A stretch of DNA of 64,000 bases, from the IMG/VR virus record IMGVR_UViG_3300027749_000051, positions 61,155-125,154 of that record; one strand, 5' to 3'. This document shows positions 39,966 through 46,912 of this stretch, piece after piece. The DNA comes from a virus. The notes below the pieces were generated by a model, which saw only the letters and a program-made list of their open reading frames with translations, did no database searches and was not told where the DNA came from. Made by a program: the position numbers and the translations under genes. Positions within the stretch are counted from its first letter, which is position 1. Every line of letters starts with the position of its first letter.

Positions 39966-40475
39966 ATGAAATTTATAATAACAGAAAGTCAGTATAAATT
40001 GTTGGAGTCATTAATTTACGATGACGATATAAAAACGATTGAAGATTTTAAACATAGTATTTCCGATGAAGGTGAATATAAAGATATATTATCTGATATT
40101 ACCGTTGATGATGAATATAAAGACAAGATAAAAAAAGCATTAAATCGAATTAGGGAATTAGTATATTCTTCAGGTGATGACGATGGTATAAGTAATGTTG
40201 AAAAATCCTACGAAACAATTAATCTTGTCAATAGATTAAAGAGAATTAAAAAATTTTTAAATCACCCAATCTATATTAGCGAGTATAAGAATAAAAATGG
40301 TAAAGTTTATATTCAATCCAAAACCGCGGTTAAAGATAAGACCGGCAAGAACAAATGGATTAGTGCCTATGTTGGAGCATTAAAAGATTTTCCTGATGGT
40401 ATCAATTCATCGGATGCATTAATTAAGGGTAAAGCTTTAATGAGAAAAAAAATTGAATCACTATTTAATATATAG
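39966..40475 (+). CDS. Tagged hypothetical protein, 169 aa
   Basis: Tag MKFIITESQYKLLESLIYDD; start at 39966 chosen because the longer frame would run through the late motif. Acidic middle (SISDEGEYKDILSDITVDDE), then a beta-rich segment EYKNKNGKVYIQSKTAVKDK and AYVGALKDFPDGINSSDALI. The latter resembles small integration-host or AP2-like phage domains (KxxxWxAYVGxxKDFPxGxxxxxA). Function unknown. Confidence 0.7.
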   Translation: MKFIITESQYKLLESLIYDDDIKTIEDFKHSISDEGEYKDILSDITVDDEYKDKIKKALNRIRELVYSSGDDDGISNVEKSYETINLVNRLKRIKKFLNHPIYISEYKNKNGKVYIQSKTAVKDKTGKNKWISAYVGALKDFPDGINSSDALIKGKALMRKKIESLFNI

Positions 40476-40479
40476 TATT

Positions 40480-40509
40480 AACCCCATCTTATTCAGGTGG
40501 GGTTTTTTT
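40480..40509. terminator. Bidirectional terminator
   Basis: AACCCCATC / AGGTGGGGTT stem with T7, between convergent genes 39966 and the ferredoxin. Confidence 0.8.
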
Positions 40510-40675
40510 ATGTTTGAGATATTGCATCTGTTGGACATACGACAGCGCAGGATCCGCAGTCGGAACAAATGTTTGGATCTATAATAAAGATGTCCCCTTC
40601 TGTTATTGCGTTTACGGGACATTCGCTTATGCATGATCCACAAGCTATACAATCATCTGATATTTGATATGACAT
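40508..40675 (-). CDS. 2[4Fe-4S] ferredoxin, 55 aa
   Basis: A complete bacterial-type ferredoxin. Cluster motifs CIACGSCMSECP and CSDCGSCAVVCP each supply CxxCxxCxxxCP, separated by VNAITEGDIFIIDPNI. Starts MSYQISDDCIACGSC and ends TDAISQT, normal length for the family (55 residues). It carries electrons at low potential. No redox partner is adjacent, so host enzymes are the likely partners. Single gene on the minus strand inside a block of late plus-strand genes. A frame read in another phase here is its shadow. Confidence 0.95.
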   Translation of the reverse strand: MSYQISDDCIACGSCISECPVNAITEGDIFIIDPNICSDCGSCAVVCPTDAISQT

Positions 40676-40691
40676 ATTTTTATTTATAAAT

Positions 40692-40736
40692 ATAGGTTAT
40701 ATGCCGGCATTGGAAATAATCCCCCACCCCTTTTTG
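40692..40736 (+). ncRNA. Copy 4 of intergenic hairpin element (shortened)
   Basis: TATATGCCGGCATTGGAAAT, AATCCCCCACCCC and T5; lacks the 5' GGGGGA arm. Near-identical to copy 2 from ATGCCGGCATTGGAAATAAT onward. Confidence 0.45.
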
Positions 40737-40747
40737 CTGATGTTGAG

Positions 40748-40755
40748 TATTTATA
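40748..40755 (+). promoter_or_regulatory. Late motif TATTTATA upstream of 40762
   Basis: TATTTATA ending 6 bp before the start of array gene E. Confidence 0.6.
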
Positions 40756-40761
40756 TGTAAT

Positions 40762-41142
40762 ATGAAATACATAATTACCGAAAATCAATATAGACTGATT
40801 AATGAAGAGGTTAGCCCTCGCCTGAAAGATTTTATTTTTAATAAGTTATTGGAAGATATGAAGGGAGCCGAACTTATTGAAGATAAATTTAGCACCATAT
40901 GGGCAATTGATCCTGACGAGAAGTACTGGTACTTTGTATTGCTAAAAGATGGTACTTTATGGTGGAGACCGGACTTTTTCCATAATTTCTTTAGGTTGTT
41001 TTCATTGGGACAAAAAGAATTTGAGCCACTTATACGAGATATGGTGGGAGACATCTTAAATCGCAAGGTAGGTAAATCAGGCGCTTTTGAATCCTTGCAT
41101 CCTCTTCAGGTGGGAGACATCTTAAATCGCAATAAGAAATGA
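40762..41142 (+). CDS. Array protein E: tagged, conserved domain plus two units
   Basis: 126 residues. Tag MKYIITENQYRLINEE, domain VSPRLKDFIFNKLLEDMKGA ... TIWAIDPDEKYWYFVLLKDG, WWRPDFFHNFFRLFSLGQKE, then VGDILNRKVGKS, variable GAFESLHPLQ, and truncated VGDILNRNKK. It is the minimal form of the array: one repeat, one variable segment, one terminal repeat. Coupled by ATGA to the tagged pterin dehydratase. Confidence 0.88.
   Translation: MKYIITENQYRLINEEVSPRLKDFIFNKLLEDMKGAELIEDKFSTIWAIDPDEKYWYFVLLKDGTLWWRPDFFHNFFRLFSLGQKEFEPLIRDMVGDILNRKVGKSGAFESLHPLQVGDILNRNKK
41043..41139 (+). repeat. In-gene array E, two repeats and one 30-bp segment
   Basis: Repeat copies at 41043-41078 and 41109 onward begin identically (GGTGGGAGACATCTTAAATC); the second is cut short by the stop codon. 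Confidence 0.8.
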
Positions 41143-41414
41143 AATACATTATCACTGAAGACCAAAAAATAACACTTATGAATAAAAGTGATTGGAAAGA
41201 AGACAACAATAAACTTGCCAAAACATATTATTTTAAAAATTATAAAGAAGTTATGCCATTTGTTAATCAGGTAATGAAAATTGCAGATAAACAAAATCAT
41301 CATCCTGATATGACCGTTCATTATGATAATGTGAAATTATCTATTACTGACCACGATAAGGGTGGAGTATCCGAAAAATGTTTTAAATTTACCAATGCTG
41401 TTGATAAAATCTAA
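41139..41414 (+). CDS. Tagged pterin-4a-carbinolamine dehydratase
   Basis: 91 residues. MKYIITEDQ tag, then a complete PCD/DCoH domain: SDWKEDNNKLAKTYYFKNYK, VMKIADKQNHHPDMTVHYDN (catalytic His-His-Pro), VKLSITDHDKGGVSEKCFKF. The enzyme dehydrates 4a-hydroxytetrahydropterins, recycling the pterin cofactor of aromatic amino acid hydroxylases. No hydroxylase is seen here. That a small metabolic enzyme carries the same tag as virion-type proteins suggests it may be packaged, or that the fold is reused. Coupled to array gene E by ATGA. Confidence 0.9.
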   Translation: MKYIITEDQKITLMNKSDWKEDNNKLAKTYYFKNYKEVMPFVNQVMKIADKQNHHPDMTVHYDNVKLSITDHDKGGVSEKCFKFTNAVDKI

Positions 41415-41420
41415 GAATTA

Positions 41421-41732
41421 ATGAAATACATTATCACTGAAGACCAATTAATTCGTAACGCCAAAAGAAGAGTATTATCATCTGTTGATGACTATTTTGA
41501 TAATACCCTAGAACATTATTTCCATCTTGGAAAATTATGCAAATCGTATCCAACCGCAGATGGCTTCTATGATGATGTAATCAAATCTTGCCTTGAAGTA
41601 ATTTATTGGAATTATGAGTACTGGGAATCAAATGGACCAGAATGGAAGACAATTGAAAAAATGATCTCCGATTATATCGAATCAGATTATAAAGATCATA
41701 TCTATCAATATTATAAATCAAAATGTAACTAA
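41421..41732 (+). CDS. Tagged hypothetical protein, 103 aa
   Basis: MKYIITEDQLIRNAKRRVLS tag; the first 27 nt are identical to the previous gene. Helical body with aromatic residues (LEVIYWNYEYWESNGPEWKT). Not recognised. Followed by a terminator. Confidence 0.7.
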   Translation: MKYIITEDQLIRNAKRRVLSSVDDYFDNTLEHYFHLGKLCKSYPTADGFYDDVIKSCLEVIYWNYEYWESNGPEWKTIEKMISDYIESDYKDHIYQYYKSKCN

Positions 41733-41762
41733 TCCCCCTGTCTAAAGATTGGGGGTTTTTTA
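41731..41762 (+). terminator. Rho-independent terminator
   Basis: AATCCCCC / GGGGGTT stem and T6. Confidence 0.8.
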
Positions 41763-41795
41763 TATGACGAAGTCAGAATTAATCCTTACCCTTTA

Positions 41796-41803
41796 TATTT
41801 ATA
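41796..41803 (+). promoter_or_regulatory. Late motif TATTTATA upstream of 41811
   Basis: TATTTATA ending 7 bp before the start of the LamG protein gene; a degenerate copy of the hairpin element (GACGAAGTCAGAATTAATCC) precedes it. Confidence 0.6.
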
Positions 41804-41810
41804 ATAAGAT

Positions 41811-42782
41811 ATGCCAACAATAGTTATAAAATCAGGAACAACTGCCATTGCAGGGGCAACCGTTTATGGAAGTTTTAGTTACTTCTCAGGTGATACAACC
41901 CATGACTTGGGACCAACAAGTTCAACGGGTTTTTATTCAGGTATTGATGCACCAGTTGGTGGATATACTGTCTATGGTCTTGGTGGATCAAATAGTATTA
42001 CAATGAGGGTTGCAACAAGTGGTGCCGAGTTAAACAGTATTCTAATACAAGATGGAGCAACAGGATCAACTTTATCACAAAATCTTACATGGGGATCAAG
42101 TACCGGATTGGTATTTATTAATAGTGGATCAACTACAGTTATTACAAGTGGATTAACTTTAAACTTGGATGCGGGTGATCCTGCAAGTTATCCTGGAACA
42201 GGAACAACATGGACTGATTTAAGTGGCAGCGGGAATACTGGAACATTAGTAGGCGGTCCAACTTTTACTTCCGCTAATGGTGGAAGTATTATACTTAATG
42301 GTTCAACTAATTATGTGAGTTGTGGGACTGGTTTAACTTCTTCAAGTGTGTTTACCTATTCTTTCTGGATTTATCCTACAACAAGCGCCACTCCTAGAAC
42401 TTTGGTAGGAAATGGTAGTAATGTCGCAGGACCTCAAATGAGACTTGGAAACGCAAATAAAATAGAATTAAATGCGCAAAACACAGCATTGATAGGAACC
42501 TCAACTGGAACAGTACCTACTTCAGGTTGGACTTTTGCAACAGTAACATACACAGGAACTGATTATGCATTTTATATCAATGGATCCCAAAGTGGTACAG
42601 GTAGTAATACAAAAAATTTAGTTGTTACCGCTGTTACATGGATTGGAGCAAGAAGTTTTGGTCCTAGTTTACTTGAATTGTTTACAGGAAATATTGCAAT
42701 GGCTTTAAAATACAATCGTGTTCTTTCATCAGCAGAAGTCCTACAAAACTATAATTCAACAAAAGCACGATTTGGATTGTAA
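41811..42782 (+). CDS. LamG (laminin-G-like) domain protein, candidate virion adhesin
   Basis: 323 residues. Residues 1-105 form a beta-rich Thr/Ser/Gly domain (ATVYGSFSYFSGDTTHDLGP). From about 120 to 318 lies a concanavalin-like LamG_3 domain: LNLDAGDPASYPGTGTTWTD, LSGSGNTGTLVGGPTF, GSTNYVSCGTGLTSSSVFTY, SFWIYPTTSATPRTLVGNGS, WTFATVTYTGTDYAFYINGS, IAMALKYNRVLSSAEVLQNY. The start (LDAGDPxSYPGTGTTWTDLS) is typical of phage structural decorations. Likely binds carbohydrate on the host surface. GC content is higher than in neighbours. Own late motif. Confidence 0.88.
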   Translation: MPTIVIKSGTTAIAGATVYGSFSYFSGDTTHDLGPTSSTGFYSGIDAPVGGYTVYGLGGSNSITMRVATSGAELNSILIQDGATGSTLSQNLTWGSSTGLVFINSGSTTVITSGLTLNLDAGDPASYPGTGTTWTDLSGSGNTGTLVGGPTFTSANGGSIILNGSTNYVSCGTGLTSSSVFTYSFWIYPTTSATPRTLVGNGSNVAGPQMRLGNANKIELNAQNTALIGTSTGTVPTSGWTFATVTYTGTDYAFYINGSQSGTGSNTKNLVVTAVTWIGARSFGPSLLELFTGNIAMALKYNRVLSSAEVLQNYNSTKARFGL

Positions 42783-42877
42783 TTAAAATAATTCATTCCC
42801 CATCTCGTACCCCCTTTTCTTTATGATTTAATTTAATTATATTTTGTCTGTGTGGCAAAAATTAAAACTATAAACAT

Positions 42878-43189
42878 ATGGAAACAGTAATTTTGGTATC
42901 AGTTTTATCAACCATAGGTGTAGTCGCGGTTCTTTTGAGTGTTGTGATTGCGTTTGTGAAGTTGAAAGGTAAGGTTGATGTTGTAGAACATAATAATCAG
43001 ATAAGATCAATCTATGATGGCATGGATAGAAATAATCAATCTCGTTATATTAAAGAAGATAAATTGGAAGAACAGATTGGACGGGTGCAAATCGAATTAA
43101 ATGCGGAGATTCAATCATTGAATAAGTTGTTAGATTCAAGATGTGATAAATTAGATTCAAAAATAAAATCATTATCCGCCGAATTATAG
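42878..43189 (+). CDS. Membrane-anchored coiled-coil protein, 103 aa
   Basis: Residues 3-27 (VILVSVLSTIGVVAVLLSVV) form one membrane helix; the remainder is charged helix (KLEEQIGRVQIELNAEIQSL) consistent with coiled coil. Similar architecture to 62458. Possibly a spanin-like or envelope factor; unassigned. Preceded by a TTTTGTCTGTG element that only loosely resembles a promoter. Confidence 0.65.
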   Translation: METVILVSVLSTIGVVAVLLSVVIAFVKLKGKVDVVEHNNQIRSIYDGMDRNNQSRYIKEDKLEEQIGRVQIELNAEIQSLNKLLDSRCDKLDSKIKSLSAEL

Positions 43190-43218
43190 GCGAGATAATA
43201 TAAACAATTTGCCACATA

Positions 43219-43249
43219 TTAACCCCATCTTCATAGGTGGGGTTTTTTA
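43219..43249 (+). terminator. Rho-independent terminator
   Basis: AACCCCATC / GGTGGGGTT stem and T6. Confidence 0.8.
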
Positions 43250-43264
43250 TTACAAAAAAACAAA

Positions 43265-43272
43265 TATTTATA
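43265..43272 (+). promoter_or_regulatory. Late motif TATTTATA upstream of 43277
   Basis: TATTTATA ending 4 bp before the start codon. Confidence 0.55.
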
Positions 43273-43276
43273 TTAG

Positions 43277-44047
43277 ATGGATAATAGATTACAAGAAATA
43301 TTTAACAAGTATAATGTTACCGAAAAGAACAATTCTATTGGTAATTTAAAAAAACTTGAGAAAACAATATCTGAACTTCAAAAGTTAGATAAGGTATTGT
43401 TATTAACATGCTCAAATAGATATAACTGGGATCCAAATAATATTGATATTCCCAAATCAACAATTCTTGCAATGGTAATCGATGAATATCTAAATGATAA
43501 ATCGGTTCTAATTGATGTTCCTGAATTACATATTACACCCTGTGAAGGAAATGTCTCAAGGAAAGATGGTAATTCTTGCGGATTGTTGAAAGCCAAATTA
43601 AAAGATAAAAATAAAAACCCAACAGGTAATCATAGATGTTGGGCGAGTCTCAATGATAAAAATGATGAACTTTGGAAAATATCTAAAGAATTATTTGAAT
43701 CAAATGCTGTCATATTTTTTACATCAATAAGATGGGGTCAAGCAAATATGTACTACCAAAAATTAATTGAACGGTTAACTTGGATTGAGAATAGATATAC
43801 GACTTTGGGAGAATCAAATCTTGTTGAGAATATACAAAGTGGGTTTATTTGTAGTGGACAAAATTGGAAGGGTATGGATGTTGTTGATACTCAGAAAAAA
43901 GTTCATGCATTTTATGGATTTAAACCAAATAATAATTTTTATTGGAATTGGCAATTTACAGATAAAAGTACGGATGAATCTAAAGAATCGTATAAAGAAG
44001 CATTTCCAAGTTTTGTGAAAAAATTTGATTTAAATAAGTTATTATAA
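43277..44047 (+). CDS. Flavodoxin-like NAD(P)H-dependent reductase family protein
   Basis: 256 residues. The order of elements fits the flavodoxin-like fold of NADPH-dependent FMN reductases: KVLLLTCSNRYNW (first strand and phosphate loop), LIDVPELHITPCEGNVSRKD, CWASLNDKNDELWKISKELF, ESNAVIFFTSIRWGQANMYY, QKLIERLTWIENRYTT. The typical CxGxxxC...DD...I pattern is visible as CEG ... CW ... NDKND. Redox role inferred. Downstream of a late motif and 4 bp before array gene F. Confidence 0.6.
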   Translation: MDNRLQEIFNKYNVTEKNNSIGNLKKLEKTISELQKLDKVLLLTCSNRYNWDPNNIDIPKSTILAMVIDEYLNDKSVLIDVPELHITPCEGNVSRKDGNSCGLLKAKLKDKNKNPTGNHRCWASLNDKNDELWKISKELFESNAVIFFTSIRWGQANMYYQKLIERLTWIENRYTTLGESNLVENIQSGFICSGQNWKGMDVVDTQKKVHAFYGFKPNNNFYWNWQFTDKSTDESKESYKEAFPSFVKKFDLNKLL

Positions 44048-44051
44048 TAAT

Positions 44052-44915
44052 ATGAAATACATTATAACCAAAGACCAATATAGATTGATTAATGAAGAGG
44101 TTAATCCAAGATTGAAGGAGATTATCTTCAAGAAGCTATTAAATGATCTGAAGGATGTTGAAATTATTGAAGATCCTGAAAATGGAGATATATGGGCCAT
44201 TGATCCTGAAAAAAAATATTGGTATTTTCAATTGAAAAAAAGCGGACTTTTATGGTGGAGATGGGATTTTTTCAATAATTTTTTCAGGGTGTTTTCAATG
44301 GAACAAAAACAATATGAACCACTTATAAGATCTATGGTGGAAGACCTATTAAATCGTAAGGTAGTCACATCTGTTAAGACAGGTGCTAAAGAGGTTGAGG
44401 TGGTGGAAGACCTATTAAATCGTAAGGTAGGCACATCTGATGGACGTAATTCTGTTCTTAAGGCTAAGGTGGAAGACCTATTAAATCGTAAGGTAGGCAC
44501 ATCCTATTTTAAATGGTCCAATAATGATGATCTGGTGGAAGACCTATTAAATCGTAAGGTAGGATCATCACTTAAAGAAGATTTGGCGGTATGGTTTGGA
44601 ACAAAGAAAAAACCAAAAGGTAGCAAACAACCTGCAGGACCTTGGGTTAATATATGTCGTAAAGATAAAGACGGAAAACATCCTCCTTGTGGTAGATCTG
44701 AAGCAAGTGATAAGGGATATCCAAAATGTCGTGCGGCTGGTGTTGCAGGTAAGATGAGCGACTCAGAAAAAAAATCGGCTTGTCAACAAAAAAGAAAAGC
44801 AGAAAAATCACATTCTAAATCAGGAACTGGAAACAAACCTAAGATGACTCATTATGAACCAAAAAATGAGCAATTACATCCTATTATTAGAAGATCAATA
44901 AGAGAATCTCTTTAA
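44052..44915 (+). CDS. Array protein F: tagged, conserved domain, four units, DUF5872-like C-terminus
   Basis: 287 residues. Tag MKYIITKDQYRLINEE, domain VNPRLKEIIFKKLLNDLKDV ... IWAIDPEKKYWYFQLKKSGL, WWRWDFFNNFFRVFSMEQKQ, then VEDLLNRKVVTS, VEDLLNRKVGTS, VEDLLNRKVGTS, VEDLLNRKVGSS with segments VKTGAKEVEV, DGRNSVLKAK, YFKWSNNDDL. From about 180 a Lys/Cys-rich domain follows (LKEDLAVWFGTKKKPKGSKQ, GPWVNICRKDKDGKHPPCGR, YPKCRAAGVAGKMSDSEKKS), the DUF5872-like module of phage proteins. Here the array is internal, not terminal. Confidence 0.9.
   Translation: MKYIITKDQYRLINEEVNPRLKEIIFKKLLNDLKDVEIIEDPENGDIWAIDPEKKYWYFQLKKSGLLWWRWDFFNNFFRVFSMEQKQYEPLIRSMVEDLLNRKVVTSVKTGAKEVEVVEDLLNRKVGTSDGRNSVLKAKVEDLLNRKVGTSYFKWSNNDDLVEDLLNRKVGSSLKEDLAVWFGTKKKPKGSKQPAGPWVNICRKDKDGKHPPCGRSEASDKGYPKCRAAGVAGKMSDSEKKSACQQKRKAEKSHSKSGTGNKPKMTHYEPKNEQLHPIIRRSIRESL
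44336..44569 (+). repeat. In-gene CRISPR-like array F, four 36-bp repeats
   Basis: Repeats at 44336-44371, 44402-44437, 44468-44503 and 44534-44569; copies 2 and 3 identical, 1 and 4 differ by a few bases near the 3' end. Three unrelated 30-bp segments. Confidence 0.92.
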
Positions 44916-44925
44916 TATTGTTGAA

Positions 44926-45195
44926 TTAACAATATGCTCCAGAACAATGTCTATTTCCATCAAGCCCTTTAATTCTACCTTGACATACTTGAACGGCGTA
45001 GCCATTACTGTAAGCTGAGGGGTAGACTTTAAACTTAGCCTTCGCAGCTGCTTTACCTCTCGCACAAAGTTTAGTTCCTGACTTTTTCCTACTTTCCTGA
45101 ATGTCTTCAGATTGTCCTTTGATTTGTTCTTCTAAAACTTTTTTTACTAAAGATGAAATATCTTTTTCAGTTAACCTAATTACTTTAGTTCCCAT
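44926..45195 (-). CDS. Tagged small basic protein, KLCARGKAAAKAKFKVYPSA type
   Basis: 89 residues. Tag MGTKVIRLTEKDISSLVKKV, LEEQ. The body KLCARGKAAAKAKFKVYPSA, YSNGYAVQVCQGRIKGL is a short Lys/Cys module recurring in phage proteins and related to the C-terminal part of array protein F. Its promoter is a minus-strand late motif (45219-45212). The only minus-strand tagged gene in the window. Confidence 0.75.
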   Translation of the reverse strand: MGTKVIRLTEKDISSLVKKVLEEQIKGQSEDIQESRKKSGTKLCARGKAAAKAKFKVYPSAYSNGYAVQVCQGRIKGLDGNRHCSGAYC

Positions 45196-45211
45196 ATTAT
45201 TAATATATTTA

Positions 45212-45219
45212 AATAAATA
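45212..45219 (-). promoter_or_regulatory. Late motif TATTTATT (minus) for 45195
   Basis: AATAAATA on the plus strand, i.e. TATTTATT on the minus strand, 16 bp before the start; divergent from the motif at 45249. Confidence 0.5.
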
Positions 45220-45248
45220 TCGTAGAGTTAACTATTGTAGTTACGATA

Positions 45249-45256
45249 TATTTATA
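45249..45256 (+). promoter_or_regulatory. Late motif TATTTATA upstream of 45270
   Basis: TATTTATA 13 bp before the start codon. Confidence 0.6.
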
Positions 45257-45269
45257 TATAAACTAAAAT

Positions 45270-45443
45270 ATGAAACATTTATTAAACGATTTATCAGAAC
45301 TGGAGAAGAATAGTATCCGTGAACAACATACAGGAGGAATGAAAGTTATGACCGAGAATTTCTCAAGGTTATTAAACTCAAAGTCTGGAGATGTTAAGAC
45401 ATTGGTTGAAGAACAAGCTAAACCCGACAAGGAAAATTTGTAA
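45270..45443 (+). CDS. Small phage protein, 57 aa (MKHLLNDLSELEKNSIREQ)
   Basis: A short frame under a late motif. MKHLLNDLSELEKNSIREQH then TGGMKVMTENFSRLLNSKSG and VKTLVEEQ. The pattern LL-ND-LSxxEKNxIxEQHTGGM is one I associate with small late proteins of large phages. SIREQ may serve as a tag cut site. Followed by a terminator. Confidence 0.7.
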   Translation: MKHLLNDLSELEKNSIREQHTGGMKVMTENFSRLLNSKSGDVKTLVEEQAKPDKENL

Positions 45444-45456
45444 TCCAATTTAGTTA

Positions 45457-45485
45457 AAACCCCTCCCCATAAAGGTGGGGTTTTT
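45457..45485 (+). terminator. Rho-independent terminator
   Basis: ACCCCTCCCC / GGTGGGGT imperfect stem and T5. The in-frame start 45475 of the next gene lies in it and is rejected. Confidence 0.8.
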
Positions 45486-45510
45486 ATATAACAAAGTAAT
45501 TATATATAAG

Positions 45511-46326
45511 ATGAATAAAAGTTATAGTAAGATAAAACATATACAAGAGGTTAATCAAAAATTGGAAAAAATGTTTTTGATTGAGCAATCTGCAATATCA
45601 ACACCTCCCACAAGTATAACAAAACAAACGCAACCTTATGCTGGTAGTGATAGAGTTGCATCTATGGCCGCCAACCAAAAACAATTAAACCAACAAACTA
45701 TAGATATTAATACTTGGAAAGCCAAAGATGGTAAAACTACCTTTGATCAAGTAATGGAAAAATTCCGTGAAGGATTATATTCTGATACAGGAATTGCTAT
45801 TGAGCTTATTTTGGATTTTACAGGATTTGCGGCGCCTGCGGTTATTACCGCATTTGGAACCATGTTTGCATATGACGTATATCTTGCAACAGAAAAAGGA
45901 AATGTTAATTATCTTAATCTTATTGCAGATTTATTAGGAATTGTTTCTAGCGGAGCGATTTCTAAATTTTTATCACCAATCGTAAAAAGTGGAAAATCAT
46001 TTGCGAGAATTGAGGAGGCCATTGCATATATAAAATCGTCATCTGTAGGGGCAAAGATTCTTCCATATTTGAAAATGATTGAAACATCTATTGGAGTTAT
46101 TGGATCATGGATATCAAAAGGAATTACATGGATTGTGGAGAATACAAATATTAAAATGTTTAAATCTATTGAACCAAAAATTACTTCATTTTTTAGTGAC
46201 TTATCATCAGGTTTGGTAAAACAAGTTAAAGGAGAAGTTGAATGGCGTGTCAATAAAACTCCAACTGAATATTCTCACGAATTGTCTAAGGAAACACCCC
46301 TTACCCCAAATACGTCTCCCTCATAA
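45511..46326 (+). CDS. Tagged membrane-active protein, 271 aa
   Basis: Tag MNKSYSKIKHIQEVNQKLEK, MFLIEQ (same type as 50342). After a Thr/Gln-rich linker there are two hydrophobic segments (GIAIELILDFTGFAAPAVIT, NLIADLLGIVSSGAISKFLS), then helices (SSVGAKILPYLKMIETSIGV, IGSWISKGITWIVENTNIKM). The combination of tag and buried membrane-type helices suits an internal head protein ejected into the cell envelope. Inference; no homologue recognised. Confidence 0.7.
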   Translation: MNKSYSKIKHIQEVNQKLEKMFLIEQSAISTPPTSITKQTQPYAGSDRVASMAANQKQLNQQTIDINTWKAKDGKTTFDQVMEKFREGLYSDTGIAIELILDFTGFAAPAVITAFGTMFAYDVYLATEKGNVNYLNLIADLLGIVSSGAISKFLSPIVKSGKSFARIEEAIAYIKSSSVGAKILPYLKMIETSIGVIGSWISKGITWIVENTNIKMFKSIEPKITSFFSDLSSGLVKQVKGEVEWRVNKTPTEYSHELSKETPLTPNTSPS

Positions 46327-46356
46327 AAACCCCTCCCCATAAAGGAGGGTTTTTTA
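46327..46356. terminator. Bidirectional terminator
   Basis: AACCCCTCC / GGAGGGTT stem with T6, between convergent genes. Confidence 0.8.
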
Positions 46357-46360
46357 TGCG

Positions 46361-46912
46361 TTAAGGTCCTGTCCGAGTTAAAGTAAGGATCATTTTATAT
46401 TCTGGTCCGTTTTTTCCATATGGTGCAAAGTCCATACCTGATAACTGAATCCCTTCAGGTAAATCACTATCCACATGAAATGTTATTTTCCGATATGAGT
46501 TATCGTTAAGTGGGCTATAATCAAACTGAATTTTTCCAAGATCATAGTCATCATAACTATAAGGAACTCTATTATAGAATATTTCTTTTGGTGATTCACC
46601 ATATTGCCATCTGTCCCTCAACAATCCTGTTGTTGTTCTCATTACCCAATTCAGTCTAATTGTTGAATAGTCAAAGTCCATATAAAAGTCATTGACCTTT
46701 ATATAACTAAATGGGTGTGGTAAAAATGGATCCTTAAAGATGGCGTTAGATAGATAGACACTATCCTTTTGAAATGCATGCGATGTTGTTATGATAGTTA
46801 ATTTACTCACAACATATTTTCCGCTTAAGGTTAACTCAGTTGTCCCTGTGGTATATTTCTCACAAGAAATAAAAAGGAAGGGAAAGATTAAAAAGTATAT
46901 CAGTTTTTTCAT
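46361..46912 (-). CDS. Lipoprotein, 183 aa
   Basis: Signal peptide MKKLIYFLIFPFLFISC with lipobox FISC (Cys17). The mature protein is beta-rich with alternating patterns (TTELTLSGKYVVSKLTIITT, IKVNDFYMDFDYSTIRLNWV), as in DUF-type periplasmic beta-sandwich lipoproteins of Bacteroidota. Possible superinfection-exclusion or surface role. A TACATTTG element at 46924-46917 (minus) would give a leaderless transcript. Confidence 0.75.
   Translation of the reverse strand: MKKLIYFLIFPFLFISCEKYTTGTTELTLSGKYVVSKLTIITTSHAFQKDSVYLSNAIFKDPFLPHPFSYIKVNDFYMDFDYSTIRLNWVMRTTTGLLRDRWQYGESPKEIFYNRVPYSYDDYDLGKIQFDYSPLNDNSYRKITFHVDSDLPEGIQLSGMDFAPYGKNGPEYKMILTLTRTGP

Noticed and set aside
40461-40652. 63-codon minus frame with MYSLWIMHKRMSRKR
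   Set aside because: It is a shifted frame of the 55-residue ferredoxin (40508-40675), whose cluster motifs settle the correct phase.
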